The notes below the pieces were generated by a model that saw only the letters and a list, made by a program, of their open reading frames with translations, was not told where the DNA came from and ran no database searches. DNA of 64,000 nucleotides from Plutella xylostella (taxonomy: Eukaryota > Arthropoda > Insecta > Lepidoptera > Plutellidae). Numbering within the stretch: position 1 is the first letter of the stretch; every line of letters begins with the position of its first letter. Both the position numbers and the translations under genes were made by a program. This document shows positions 41,401 to 56,400 of the stretch, one piece after another. The stretch is from the NCBI RefSeq assembly GCF_932276165.1, contig NC_064001.1, positions 5,525,501 through 5,589,500 on the forward strand, written 5' to 3'.

Positions 41401-44400
41401 ATAATATTAACAACAATAATAATAATGCCCGATACCAAACAGTTGACGATTTAACATGTTTACCAAAAGATTCTCATAAATATCACATACGTATCACAAT
41501 GTTTGGAAATCCACGTGTCGTTAAATTGCGTATTCTGTAGGAAACACCAAGTGTTGTTGACAAGGTCACTGAATGAGACATTCACGTCATACTTTATTGG
41601 TACAATTGGAATTTCATCAAGGGTAGAATTTCCCACATCACAATCATGTCCCTTGAATTAAAGTAGTTGAGGTGGACGCTATGGCAGCAGTGCCTGTCCT
41701 AATGAATTGGAGTCCTTGGTTTTGTGTTTAGCTATTGAAAATAGTTACAGTTTAAATTCGTATTATTGTTGAGCATTGTCACTTTAACACAAGACTGTCT
41801 AAATCTAGACGATGAATTAAATATAAGGTAAGTGTTGAATTTGTATTAAAATAAAAATTTTAATGAAGCTGTTTCAATTTCTAAGCACGTGCAAAACAAC
41901 GGATACAGTAGATTAAACTGTAACCGCTGCCAGGGTCACACCGGTGTACCATTTCAAATTGCCACTGCCAGACGTCTGTTCATAATGAAACAAAGCCTTT
42001 TAATAAGGATGTAAACATTAAACTTGTAGGAAGATAAGGGTAAAACATACAAATACAAAATAGGTAGCACCAAATTGACCTGTCACGATGGGGCAACAAA
42101 TTGCTATGGTTCTGTTCAATACCTGCATGTTTTGAACCATCTGCTGTAGAATTAACCTTCAAAATACGTCAATTAATATTCCATTATTATGTTTTATTCA
42201 AACTTTGTTTTTGTCATTCCAAAAGATGTGCTTTACCTAGTCTGACGTTTTCGTGCAAAAACAATTGCTTTTAACGATTCTAAATTTAAATAGTGTATTG
42301 TTTTCTGCAGTGTGTATTTTTAGATATCGACATTATCGCGTGCTGTTTGCGACCGAAAGAAAATTGTGGAACATTTTATATTAAAAGTGATGTGGGATGT
42401 GGTTGTGATATTGATGATATCTATTTAAAATGCTATGGTCAAACAAGGCTGAGTCATTATTGTTTTTAGCAAAGCCCTACAATACAGAAGTACTGTAGCT
42501 TAGGTACGTGTAATGGAGTTTAAAGAAAAACATTTTAATAAGCACAAAAGGGACAAAAAAATACAAAGAAAAAAGTCCTTCAACAAATGGAAGATCAGTT
42601 CCCTATCACCATCATACAAAATCACCGCTCAGCCAGCGCTATTTCGCCGTAGAAGTCACAAGATTAGAAAGTAAGTTATAAGATGTCGTAAGAGTCTGTA
42701 TAATTTAATCATTTTCTATCTTTGCAGTGCTCTAAGAGCTGATGAGCTAACTTTATACGTAGATTTGATTAAACAAGGTAATAACTATTTGGCATCGAGT
42801 GCTGCTGGGACTTATAAAAGAGAAAGTAAATACCTTGCCTTAGTTAGTAGGTATCTCCTTAATTTAGAGTCAAGGTCAGCTGCCTTCATCTAGGTTAGGC
42901 AGCATTTATGCCTTATGGCAACATATTAAATTGATCTCTATCATGGTATTATCACCTTATTTATCTAGAATTTATATTCGAACGTAATCAAACCATGAAA
43001 AAATCCCGAAAACCTTTGCTTATCTAAACACAAATGTAGCAAACAAAAGGGAGTTTTCGTTTTTAGAGTCGGCAACGAGTTCGTATTGAGAACTCTGACT
43101 CACAGTGGTGCAATACCCTGGCAGGCGTCCCGCAAGGTGGCGTGCTATCTCCTCTTTTATTTGCCATTTTCATAAATAGTATTTCCAATGAATTAACTTC
43201 CTCCTACCACCTTTATGCAGATGATCTTCAAATTTACACACATACTTCCCCGTCTGAACTGCATAGAGTTATTTATGATACAAATAATGATCTGGACCGA
43301 ATCTCGGAATGGAGCAATAACTATGGGTTAAGGGTGAATCCATCGAAAACTCAAGTAATTATACTCGGGAGCCCCCGGCTAGTATCGAAACTTGATTTTG
43401 ACAAACTTCCAGCGGTCCTATTTGATGGTGTTCGGATCCAGTTCAGTCAGAAAGTTAAAAATCTAGGCATCATCATTGATAGTTGTATGACGTGGACGGC
43501 TCAGGTTGGAGAGGTTAGTCGGAAGGTGTTTGCTTCGGCAGCGTGTCTTCGCAGACTGCGGAACTTTCTCCCAACAGCCACCAAAATTGCGCTCGCACAA
43601 TCTCTCCTTCTCCCTATTCTTGATTATGCCGACAGTTGCTATATTGATTTAACCGAGGAGCAACTCAATAAACTTGAGAGACTACAAAACTTCTGCATTC
43701 GGTTCATATATGGTTTGCGCAAATATGACCATGTTTCTGAATTTCGTCGCAAACTCAAGTGGCTCCCTATTCGCCTTCGCCGGAATACCCATATTCTCTC
43801 TCTGCTTTATTCGATACTGTTTAACCCATCTTCACCTGCATATCTTAAGGAACGTTTTGAGTTTCGTTTCACGACTCACAATAGAAATCTGCGTTCCAAT
43901 GAAAACCTGCGAATAAATATTCCGTCCCATACAACCAGTTTTTACTCAAACTCTTTTACTGTCCAAGCCATCCATCTTTGGAACGCTCTCCCCTTGAACA
44001 TAAGGCAAGCCCCATCACCTGCATCTTTCAAACGCATGGTAAAAAACCATTATCTTCAAGAATAAATATATTATTTTATTAATCTATGTTAAATTCTATT
44101 TATCTAATGTATTTTTTGTTGTATTAAGCGTACTTTGAGCTGATATAGGTATATTGTATATTTATCCATACTATATATGTATATAATATATATATATATA
44201 TATTATATATTTATTTATTTATGTATTTATATGAGTATTTAATTAATAATAGTTAGTAAGTATCAATGTCATTTGGATATGTATTTTTCTTTTTAAAATA
44301 TTATTTGTAAATACACCTTGAAGACGTACTATATTAATAGCAATATTAACAAGTAGCTACCAATTCTATTATTGTAATGATTAATATTTGTTAAAATTAA

Positions 44401-47400
44401 GTTTTTTTTGATTGAAATTCAATTTAAGTACCTAAATAAGTTATATTCTGAAATTTGTAATTAATGTATAATTTTTTTTTTCCCAATAATGTATTTAATT
44501 TATTTTAATTAAATTAATTTTGTTTTGCATTGCATGTAAGAATTACCATTATATTTATATTGTTTTTGGAATTATGTATCGTAATTGTTAGATATTAATT
44601 AAGATTTTATTTAATGAATGATGTGGGTACCTATAATTAATATGCATGTATAGACTTAAGTATATTTGTGAATGTTAATAAGATGATTTTATGTGCATGT
44701 TGTTGGTACTCCAATGTAAATAAATAAATAAATAAATACACCTTGTAAATGCCCTTTTCTATGTTTAGTTCTTTTCTTACAACGGTTGTCTGGAAGAGAT
44801 CGCTTTTAGCGATAAGACCGCCATTTGTGCATCTCTGTTATTTAAGTTAGATTTAAGTTTTTTTTATGGTGTGCAAATAAAGATTATTGTATTGTATTGT
44901 ATTGTATTGTTTTCTTTTAATTTGAAGCATTTAGAGCTAGAGTACTTTAAATATTTCCTGTTTAGTATTTTTGCACTGTAACTGTAACACAATATAAGCA
45001 AAGTGAGTCAAATGTAGCGAAAGCTCGGCGAACAAACACTGGATACGTTCCGCTTTCTTTCCTAGACTAGATTTTTCCCAAGAGAACTATTGCGCAACTA
45101 ACAAGTTGTGTGTTTCCTCTCATTATTTATTTATGTGTGTATTTTGTCAATAATGTATGGATTATGGATGGCGGGAAGTTTGAACATGTGTTTAAAAGGT
45201 CACCTTTTTGTTCTTTTTGACTGCTTTATTTTACGTTATCTTTGGATTTCAGAATTTTCCAATATATTCTAAATTATACTTTTCAATACTAAATTTGAAT
45301 GCATTAGAATGTATTCAATCCTAAGAATTAGGTTGTCAATAAGGTTTTGTACAAAATCATCCCAGATCACAACGCTCATTGACCACTACCCGGAGTAACC
45401 CGGACCAGTGCCTACACCTTATTCTGAATCCGAAGCGTCACAACTCAATTCCCATTGAACAACACTTGAACTCGCCAAAACTTCAACGTAAACATTGTTG
45501 CAGGTCGACAGGCAATTTCGCGGCGGGCGCGGCGGGCGGCGGCTGCGGGGCTCCCCGCTCTGCCCCCGCCACGCCCCTCCAGCTGGAGCCACATCCTCGG
45601 CACATGAAGCATGACAAGTGAGTCACCTTACATCATCCTTATCTTAATGCTTATAACGGCCGTGGGCAGAATGCTGCAGCAGAAAACCTTTGAACTGGGA
45701 TTAGCGAATCATATTCGCCACCGAATCCTAGTATAACTTAACCTTACATATACCTAACCAGTTTCAACTTACACTTTATCTTAATACTTGTAACCGTGGG
45801 AAGTATTCTACAATCCCTGTTATTGTACCTACAAAATGGAATTGGAGGTCCAAGTCCCGTGGTTATTGGATGGAGATGAGGAGGGCATATCATAAGTTAC
45901 CAGATTTTCATGGCACAATTTCTCAGACAATATTATTGCGGTGTTTTTCAATGCGGACAAGTGGTGGTCTTTGTTTACTCAGTACGTTCTACCAATCCCG
46001 GATATCTTGTTAGTATCAGCGTTTTAGTTCTTCCTCCTTGATTTGCTATTAAAGTACTTATTAAGAACTGTCCACATAACTGTACAAAATTAACAGCGGG
46101 CATTGCCAGTAGTCCGAATTTTACCTTTATTTTGCACCTTTCTTGGTCACGGCTCGACGGTCACATGTGCTATGAGTTAATTCCGTCACAGTGACTGAAT
46201 TCGGAGCACCCATTGGAACAAGGGCATCGTGGCATGTGGCTGCTTCAGTTTTTTCTACAAATCGAATGGAATGTTGTTCGCTTTATTGACCAACGGCCAC
46301 TTACAACTACTTACAAATACGTTGGAACTTGGAATTTATTATTATCAAAGAATACATGCTGATAAGCCTTTCTTATACGTATCTTACTTACTTAAGTAGG
46401 TACTGCGGTATAATTTCAACGTCGTCGGTCGCATCGCAATTTGCGCATAATATACTAAACTCACAAAATTTTACCACATGAAAAAAAGTATGCCGCCTAC
46501 TTTCTCAAAAATATTATGGACCCAATAAACTAACACTTAAATTTGGAATATTCTAACATTGAATTGTACCTATATGGTGGATCAGATAAGTTGGTTTCAC
46601 TATTACCATGTGGAGCATCTTTGTATTGCTATACCTACCTGTACTCAAGAAAAATTCTTATTACAAGAATGCTCCTTCTCAAAATCTCAACCTCCTTTCA
46701 TTTGAATGCTCTTCGATGAAACCTCTTGAGAATGGCCAGGTGAGCGTTTTCCTGTAATTGCCCTACTGTTGTGGAGTAATTTTCTGTTTGTCCGTTTACG
46801 TGCTTGCTCCTCGCTTGTAATCTCCGTTCAATGTCATTAAATGCAGCCTTGGCTCTACAATTAGATGGCGTGTAATTTATGGATGTAGGTCTTTTTGTTT
46901 CACTGGCATCCTGGCAGTGAGAAGTAGGCAGTGTAATGTAGGTGGAAGTACTTACTCTTTTAATTATTATTTACTGTACCAAATGAACTTATATACCTTG
47001 ACATTATACATATGTTTTTATGCATCAAGTCATATCCAAATCAAATTACTACAATGCGTTCAGATAATATCGAACCATTTATCACAATAGAAAATAAATT
47101 TGTCCTTTCATGCGAACCACATTTCGACATGAGCTTATCCTAATCAGTAATAATTTTATCACCGTGTTAACTAGACATGCTGTCGGACTTTAATTATTTA
47201 AACAATTTATAAAATGTGACTTTGTTAGTTGATCCAAAAAGTGTTTTAAGTGTTAACTATGGAGCCTCCTGCGCTCACTATGGAAAGATCCGAAAGATCT
47301 GGATCTATCCAGAGCGTTGAAGAACAGACGTGGGCTGTCATACGTATGATGACCTACGTTTATGGCGGGCTGAGGTTAGCTTCATTTATTTAATCGAAAT

Positions 47401-50400
47401 TTTCATTAACGGCATTAACAACTTCATATAAGCAAATGACCTTCCGATATCATATCATTATTTTTCTTATCGATATCAAAGCTTACAGCTGTGTAACATT
47501 AGAAATTACAGGGTGTATGTATATCCAAAACATCATAAGGGATTTATTTAATGAAACTGATAAATCTACACACACAAACTTACGACTGTAATCCCCCTAA
47601 ATGTATGTGCGTAGAAATTTCATTAATGACGACCATGAAACATTATACATACAGTGTATTTGTACCTAATAGGCTTATATTAATTTAAGGTAATCCGGTA
47701 CATGAGCAGGCTAAAGTTCGCAAACGTGATCACGTGGTGGGAAGGCAGGTTGTATTGTGTACAAACGGACGGACATACTCATATATCCAATCAACATAGA
47801 TAATGTTGATGTTCCCGGTTCGCCCTCGATTCAACCAATCGAATCGGTACCGATAGCAGAAAAGAATGTACTGAAATGAGGCTCAACGTCTTTTATGATC
47901 CATATGTATACGATTTGCTACACCTTTGCATGAAATTGGGTGTTCAGTTGTATAATATTGAATCACACAATCATCTTGTTATTTTTTATTACAATTATAA
48001 TTTTCAATACAATTTATGTGACGGTAAAACAAATGATTCGATCACAATGTTACTGCAGATAATTGTTATAACAACAGACATCAATGTAATGAAGCCGATA
48101 ACATTACTTCATGGGTGGCATTGATGATAAAAACTGTTTCGGTTATTTTGTTACTAAGCCGTGTGTACTGTTTAAATGAATAGAGTTTGGTACTGTCTAC
48201 TAGTCAAAGCAAACATATTATATTTAAATAAACCACAGTTCAACATTATCTCTACATGTGTTTGTATTTTTTCTCTATCCGTACAGTGTTTATAAACGTT
48301 CTTTACCTACTTGGTATTGAAGATGAAGTTGGACTGCATTCAGTATTTCGCGAGTCGCTTATCAGGCGGCACTGTCCCTGTTCTGTGTGTCACTAGACTC
48401 ACTAGTGTGGGCAAAGACCACACCTCGTACTATGAAATTTTATATCATCTCTTTATATTCTGCTTGAGCGGGCCAGCTGTATACAGTTAGCGTAACGGCT
48501 TCTCTCTCGCTCGCCAGATCGGTTTTTGTTTTAAAACCACATAATACGAGAGGTAATTTAGTATCTTCCACGTTATGATCGCGGTCGTCGGTCGTGCGAT
48601 TCTCTTTGCAATATGTGGCAGTGTTTTGATTGTGTTGTGGATTGTCTAGTCACGTGTTCATACGACAATGTGTTTTGTTATAAGCGGCTTACTGTCTGTG
48701 GCGGTCGTCAGCTCTATTAGTTGAATCTAGTGGGTTCGCTGATGTTTAAATGTACTTGTTATTATGTATTATATCTGAAATTTAAACCTCTTATTCTGTT
48801 TCAATGGTCTTTTAAACACATACGATTTTACTACTTTCACCCAGTTACGTAGGTTGGTCTGTTTGCTTCCTATTTACTTTGAACAGCGATTTTATGCGAG
48901 TTTTATCGTTCATGAATGAGTTTGAATTGTAACTTCTTAAAACACTAAACAGTGCTAGGTCTTGCGTTTCGCTGTTAACCTATTTGATTAACTGTTGTTT
49001 TATATTTCCTCTAATCTGGTAGCGAGTAATGTAGCTGGCGTAATATATTTCGTTCGGAAAGTTACAAAAGTAGCACGGTTGCTATCTTATCGAATGTCGA
49101 TAAACAAGCAAGCCCCGATGAAGTATCGATATTTACACATGGTGATTTTTCATAGTTTGTATCGTAAACAGTGTTGCTTGGTAGACCGAGCGTTGCGGTT
49201 TTAAATACAGTGTCTGTGTTTGAACAGTTCTCGTCAATTTATTTACAATTATTGTGTGTGAATTAATTGCATCTTAAAGTTTTGCATCTATTGTTTGTTT
49301 TATCTATCAGTCATTGTGTTTATGGTTCTTCACAAATATTATCCTTACTTTACGTAGTCGAAATCAGATAAATTTATCCTCATATTAGATATCATATAAT
49401 ATATTGGAAAGAGAAAGTAGAGAAAGGATCCACCACATCAATGTCGACCCGTCATCAGATCAAAAAGATTTCACAGAAAATATCATAACTCAGACATATA
49501 TGTACGGAAGAATCATTATATTTATTGCAAAGTATATTATGTAAATTTTGGTCTTAAACAATTTAGATGCACTTATAATTGGTTTGATTCTCCTCGTCTA
49601 ATTCGTAATCTACAAGTTATTACTGCTAACTGATTTTTGTTTCAAAACAGCAAACATAAATTGGAATAAAAGTATCTCAATCCTGTGTTCAGTTTATCAA
49701 CTCCTGTTTGGTCGGTTTTATTTAGATAAAAGCTAAATTTCTTATTTAAAAAAAAGAAAAGTTTTAAACCTAAACTGTCCATAATGCCATCTATTTTATT
49801 GTAATGTGTAATTTAGATATCCAATCCGTTTTTACGTCATAGAACAGGTTTCTTATAAATAATCATTTTGTCTCTGATGAGTTACGATTTCAAATTCTTG
49901 CGGTCTTTTGGGTTCTTGCTCATATCCAAGGTCATCAACTTACCTCTTAGTTTTGAAGTGGTCAAAACGTCATAATTCTCTGTGAGGAGATTTCTTAATC
50001 TACTATTGGCGATATTTGAAATATCACTTATCTCTGGTGATTATACGTTAGTCGTTATTATTAGGTAGGTGTATTTTAGAGAGAGTTATGTTTCTTATAA
50101 TTAAAACTAATTCATAGATATACCTACATATTAATGTCTGATATTTGCTTAAGTTATGATATTATTCTTACCTTTACTTGTTATCTTTTACATTATTACT
50201 AGTAGGTAACCGTAATAATACGTTTTATCGAAATTAATCTTACACACCTGTTAATCTTTTTTGGTCTTCTATCTGTTGTAGGCATTAAAATTAACAACTA
50301 AAGTCAGTGATGTATAATGTTATAAAATTAAACAGTGCTAAATAAAAAATGACGGACAACGCTTCCTTCGATTATTCAGACGAATCGAGCGGAGAACTTA

Positions 50401-53400
50401 CGCCAGACCTGAATAAAATCGATGATGGGTAAGGAACTTTATTTATTTCTTACTTTTCTATGACTTTTTATTATATAATTAAATATAATTTGCATTGTCT
50501 GGAAAATAGTAGCGATTTAACATAGTTTTTGTGAGGATAGATAATTTCAGCTCCAAATTGCATAAGCAATTTCGAGAGGCTACAACTGAAGCTATCCATA
50601 TTATCAAAACCAACTTGCTATCTATTCATAATTATCATTATTAAATAATGTTAATAAAAACGATGAATTATCATTATCATTATCCTCATTAGAGGACTGT
50701 ACAAAAGATCCCTCTGGACATGATAACGAAACTTCTGGAGCAGTATCAACCTGACGTTGACGCATGGATTCATGCTTTTAAATTCAATAGCAAGCGAATA
50801 CATAATAATTTCGTTTCGCGCGTCATCGATAATGTTTTATGTATTGAGAACAACTCCCATCACCCTCTTATCCCTCAGGAAATAAGATTTATGTTTACCC
50901 GCGAATTGGTCAAGCTATGGTGCTTCTGATTTGCCATGGGTGAATAAAACCTGCGACTGGGATCGTTTTGGTGCCAGTGTTGAGTTTGAGCATAGTGTGA
51001 CGGTTCATTTTCAAGGAAAAACGTTAAAAATGGGAGTGCATTGGTTGACAAAGTTAGTATGTCTGTATTTTTTGTGCCTTGTGTAGTAGTGATATTTTGC
51101 TTTCATGGAATAAGTTATTAAATATGATCAGTACTCTACTTTGATAGACAGAGGGGCAATCTTAATGTAGTCATTTTAGCAGTTTATTGGACATTATAAA
51201 TTTAATGTTTTGGCTATGAATAGTTGGCCGTTAAGTTTAAAACATTTACCATCCAAAGCGAAACCTCCCAAAAAGATTACTATAAGATTTATCTTTTGTT
51301 GTGATAAGAAGTATGCGTATGATAAATGGTTTTGTAACTTCCGATCCAGTTTTCTTAGTGTTATCTACAGTATTCATTTTCCTGTAAGAACGTTCAGTCA
51401 TGTCATGAAAAATGTGTTGAGAATTGCAAGGCTTCTACGGCGTCTGAGTATCAGGTAGGGTCTAAAAACTCTGGGCTAGACTCTCTGTATATTAAATATT
51501 TTTTCGTCCAATTGCTTATTTTAAAAACCTTGTTTTGTTAAACGTCGCGTCGTGAAACGTCCAAGCGTCTCCCCTCAATAGTAATGTTTTCTATTCCATG
51601 TTTAATTAAGTTAACTTTCTACCTGGATGTTTCGACATTAGGTATAATGGTTTAAAATTTTATGTTTTATACATACTTAATTTTAAATTGAAAATAATAT
51701 CAATATCATTGGAAATATAAATATTAAACATGAAAAGGTCCAATAGCCTATCCCCTTTACCATAAATCTTTAGAAAATCTCTATATAAATATTATGGCTT
51801 TTATTAAAAGTACTAACAAGCTTCATAACCACATGAACTGCTTCTGCTGGCCTTCTAAAACCATGACACGAATCCAAAAGTTTCCTTTTGCGTTGAATAA
51901 CGACATGAGTAACATTGTAATCAATCAATGTCCTCTGTGTAAACAGTTCATGCTTTACTGTTTTCATAATATCACCTTCTTGAACACTCATCTTTATAGT
52001 AATATTCAATTTGACGGCAATTCATGTTGACAAGGTGCTATAAACGGCCACCTTGTCAACATTAATTGCCTGGAGATTGAAAATCTGAGGTACTATTATA
52101 TTACGTTTCGATTTTAAAGCATAAATCGATGGATTTATAAATGTATATTTTAAAACACATCGTTTTCATGTGGCAATTGCAGAAAATATCTGCAGTATAA
52201 AGATTATTTGGTTTGCTTTTTTATTGTGGAGCCAAATGTATACGTAATTGTGTATGTATTGTTGTATACTATGTATAGGTGAAAGGCAGGTTACATTATT
52301 TGGATTCGGGATTCCTATATTGGAAATAAAATGCATTTTTAATGCATGCTGTGTAAAATCCTTGAATAACGTTAACAATCCTTATCGGCTGTCAAGTTAT
52401 CGACTAATGATAACGTATAGCTTGTTAGGTATTTGTTTATTTTATTTCCCATAAAATTTGAATCAATATTACATTTAGATTGCTTTTTTATGATTCATAA
52501 TCTTTATGCCTGTTGCTGAGAATAATATTATATTAAAATTATCTCTAATTACTTTTAACATTGCCGAGGTTAATTTATAAATAGTTTTCTAACACGTGGA
52601 GGTAACTGAAGGCCCCTATACACCCTATACGGGTGTCTAATCATCCATATCCAAAGATAAAGTACACACACGTACGTTTACCAAAATAAAACTAACTGTT
52701 GTAACGTATATTGTGTTAGGTTACTTGTTGGATTTAAACTGCCTTAACTATAGAGTTGATAAAACATAATATACTTACTTCAAAGAATAAAGCAAGCTCA
52801 TAATAAACTTTATTATTAGTCAAACCATATTAACATTTGGTTTTGTGGGATGTATGTAATAGCATAAGTTGTTTTCTTTGAATAAAGATTTATTCTATTC
52901 TATTCTATTCTATTATTACAAATTACTTGGAACTTAGTATTAAGCCAGCGCGACAGTATTTGACACAAAACTCTTGGCTGGGTTCCACGAGACACTTTAC
53001 TCTAATCAACTGAGTCGCCAATACTATATTTCAAAGGGAGAAAGCTTGTTTATTTCACCATGCAAAGGTTGGGCTATTTCCGGCTAGCAGCTATCCTATG
53101 ATATGACTGAGAGCATAGTATGATGTTTTACCTGAAAATAAAACAGTTATTATATGCCTAACCTTATTTAAGACCTATAGTAAAGTGAGACAGCACTACT
53201 TGCGTCACGTGGTACAATCCCATTCATGCCCCTCTGCGCCGCATCCGGTCGCCAGGGGGCGTGGCCTCCGACCCGAGTGGAGGGGAGTGCAGCTTGGCGC
53301 CGGCGCTTGGCGGAGCCCTCACATTGCATCTCACTGGAGGTGGCCATATTGGCCTCCAGGCAGGATTAGAACTATAGGTCTTAAATAAGGTTAGGCATAT

Positions 53401-56400
53401 AATAACTGTTTTATTTTCAGGTAAAACATCATATTATATGCTCTGAACCGTTATTTAAGACCTATAGTAAAGTGAGATCTGTTTGTTATCGCCTGGTGGC
53501 AAGCTGTAAGTATCTCTAGGTAGATATTATGTATGCCAATGTGTGAAAAGATTTTATTCCAAGATAAGACAATGTGAATATTCTGAAATGAAACATCTGT
53601 GTTATAATCAACATAATTGTGTATTAGCAACAGTATATAGATTACACTTACACTTCATTACAATAAGTAATATAACAGATTACAACAGCATAGTAAATAT
53701 AGGAGCTTAATTCTATAGTGTATTATTATAATGATGAATTATAATTTTTATCACTAAGTAACTTAACAATACAGTTTTATTGTGTACTAGGGTACTGTAT
53801 ACATGCACAATCAAATTAACAAAATTGTGATAGATTAAACTTGATTTAATTAAATCAATAAGTAAGTATTTAAGCTAAGTATCATAGGTACATAAAGGTC
53901 ACAATCACACAGTATCGAAATTTCTTGACAAATTATTATTATTTCTAGGATCATTTCTAATTTCCGCTGAATAGAATCGAGCGAACGTATTAGGGGTTCT
54001 CCAATTACCTTTAGCCATGACAGTATCAATGTTACAATTATCGAGCCAATTGAGTGAGGCTGCGGCGCTGCGCGTGCTGCCCGCGGTGGCGTCCACGCCG
54101 GCGGCGCGCAGCAGCGAGCGCGCCCAGCCCGCCAGCACTGTGCGCGACGCGGCGCGAGCCGCCCCGCGGCACGTCACGAACAGAGCCGATAGTGGGCCCT
54201 GCTCGGTGTTACGTCTCTGCTCAGAAACCTCTATTAACTTTCTTACCCAATATACAGGACATACTACGTCCCTTGAATCCTTCATCAGTTTCCAAGATGA
54301 CTGTCTGTGAATGTAACTGTCGGTCTTAGAACCATACATGGGGTGAAATATTAAATGGTCGCCTTTATCTTCAAAATGATCACCGCTTATATGCAGCAGG
54401 GTGAGGTCGTGCACTCTACGACTGGAAGCAAGAAGTAGGATCAAGGCTGTACGGCGCGATACTTCATAAAGGGTCAAATTAGAAATTGGATTTTGAATCA
54501 TCCACTCTACAACTACTCTTGGGTCCCACACAGATGGGTTGGTGTGGTTTTTGTTTGCATTAGCTGTGGCAATCGATTTCAGTATCCGTTTAACAAAAAC
54601 ACTATCACTCAGAGATTCAGAACTTGGATTTGTCAGTGTTGCAATGGCTGATTTATAAACCAATATAGTTTTATAAGACAGTTTTTCATGTAAATGTAGA
54701 TAAGCCAAATATTTTGCTAAATTCGGAGCGTTTGGCGATACATGGTTAACAGAATTATCCATACACCATTTTGCCCACTTGGACCATATACATTCATATA
54801 CCTTCCTGGTCGAAGGTCTCCAACTTGAGTTTAATAAGCTCTTTTCAGCCTCGGACCAGCCAGCTAGCTGTTGTGACCACCCTTGACAAGCCAGGCCTCG
54901 AGACATATTTGATCCACTTGAGGCGGCGGCCGACATGTCCTCGTGTCCAGTAGCCGGTGGCGGAGATTCGTTATTGTAAACGGTGCACGCACGGCGCGCC
55001 TCTTGACATCTGGTCTCCAGTACACCTTGTGCCACCGGGGCACTATCAATATGTACATCCCTACCGCACTGTTGAGATGCGCCAGAACTCGAGGCACAAG
55101 ATGTGGAGGTGGGAAAACCCATGCTAGCGGAAACTGCCATCTTCTGCTGAATGCGTTGTGAAATTCGGCGTTCAAGTCTCTGCAATCGCGCGATACGTAC
55201 CTGGTAAGAATGTGCGCGGTTCTTGATGCGAACAAATCGATCACCGGCGTCCCGAAGCGATCGAAGATTTCGCGACACGCTCCTTCGGTCAGGTACCATT
55301 CGGTCTGAGTTTTCTGTCTGGACAATAGGTCGGCTTCGGTATTGTGTTCGTCCATTACGTGAAACAACATGTTTGTTATTTGAAATAGGGCTCTGGAGCG
55401 CAGGCCGCCCTGGTTCCTGATGTAACTCACGACGCTCTTGTTGTCGGACTGTATCAGTACAGTTGAATTGAAAAGGAGATGTTTTAGCTCCTGAATGGCC
55501 TGGATTATAGCCCACATCTCCTTGACATTGCTGTGCCAAGAAATCTGATTTTGATCCCAGATACCGCTTAGGCGAATATCGTCTAGTACCGCTCCCCACC
55601 CGGTGGCAGATGCGTCTGTCGTCAGGAAGTGTGTACATGGTAATGGGTGTATCTGTGTACTTCTGTTGGCAGAGAGTGCTTGTATCCACCATTCCAGTTC
55701 CACCAAAACTGTTTGATCGAAAGAGTGTTTTGTGAATGGCTTGTTCTTGGGAAGGTGAACGCAGGCCATTTGCAAGGGGCGGCAGTGAAGCCGCCCTCGA
55801 TGGACGACAAACGATGCAAAATTCAACATGCCTAGAACGCACTGAGCATCTCTCAGACTCCAGGAGTAGGAGGCTACGATTGACTTTATCTTGGTCACTA
55901 TTCTCCTCCGCTTGTCTCTGGGAAGGTACTTGGAATTCGTGGCGAGATTCCATGTTACTCCTAAGTACTCTACTATCCTGGATGGAGTGAGAGCAGACTT
56001 TTCGAAGTTTATGGTGAAACCCAGTATCGTCAATATTCGGACCGCCTCTGCGGCATGCTCGATAAGAGTTTGGCGTTCTTGATGGACTATGAGATAGTCG
56101 TCCAAGTAGACTACCACTCTGAGTCCTTGATTTCGCATTAGCTGAGCAACCCAGTTTGAAACTGTGGCGAATGCCTTGGGTGCCGATGACAGCCCGAAGG
56201 GTAGACTCGTTACTTGAAGCAGCTCTACTGTTGCGGGCGCTGACGCTACTGTCGTGGGCGCTGACGCTACTGTCGTGTCTGTCTTGTACAGGACTCTTAG
56301 AAATGGCTGGTGTGACCGAGCCACTGGTATATGGAAATAGGCCTGCTTGAGATCTATTTTTATAGCCCAATCGCCTTGTTGTAAAAAATCTGGGACGCGG

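Noticed and set aside
54017..54329. + strand ORFs of 91-97 codons
   Set aside because: Antisense shadows of the GC-rich end of the DIRS recombinase.
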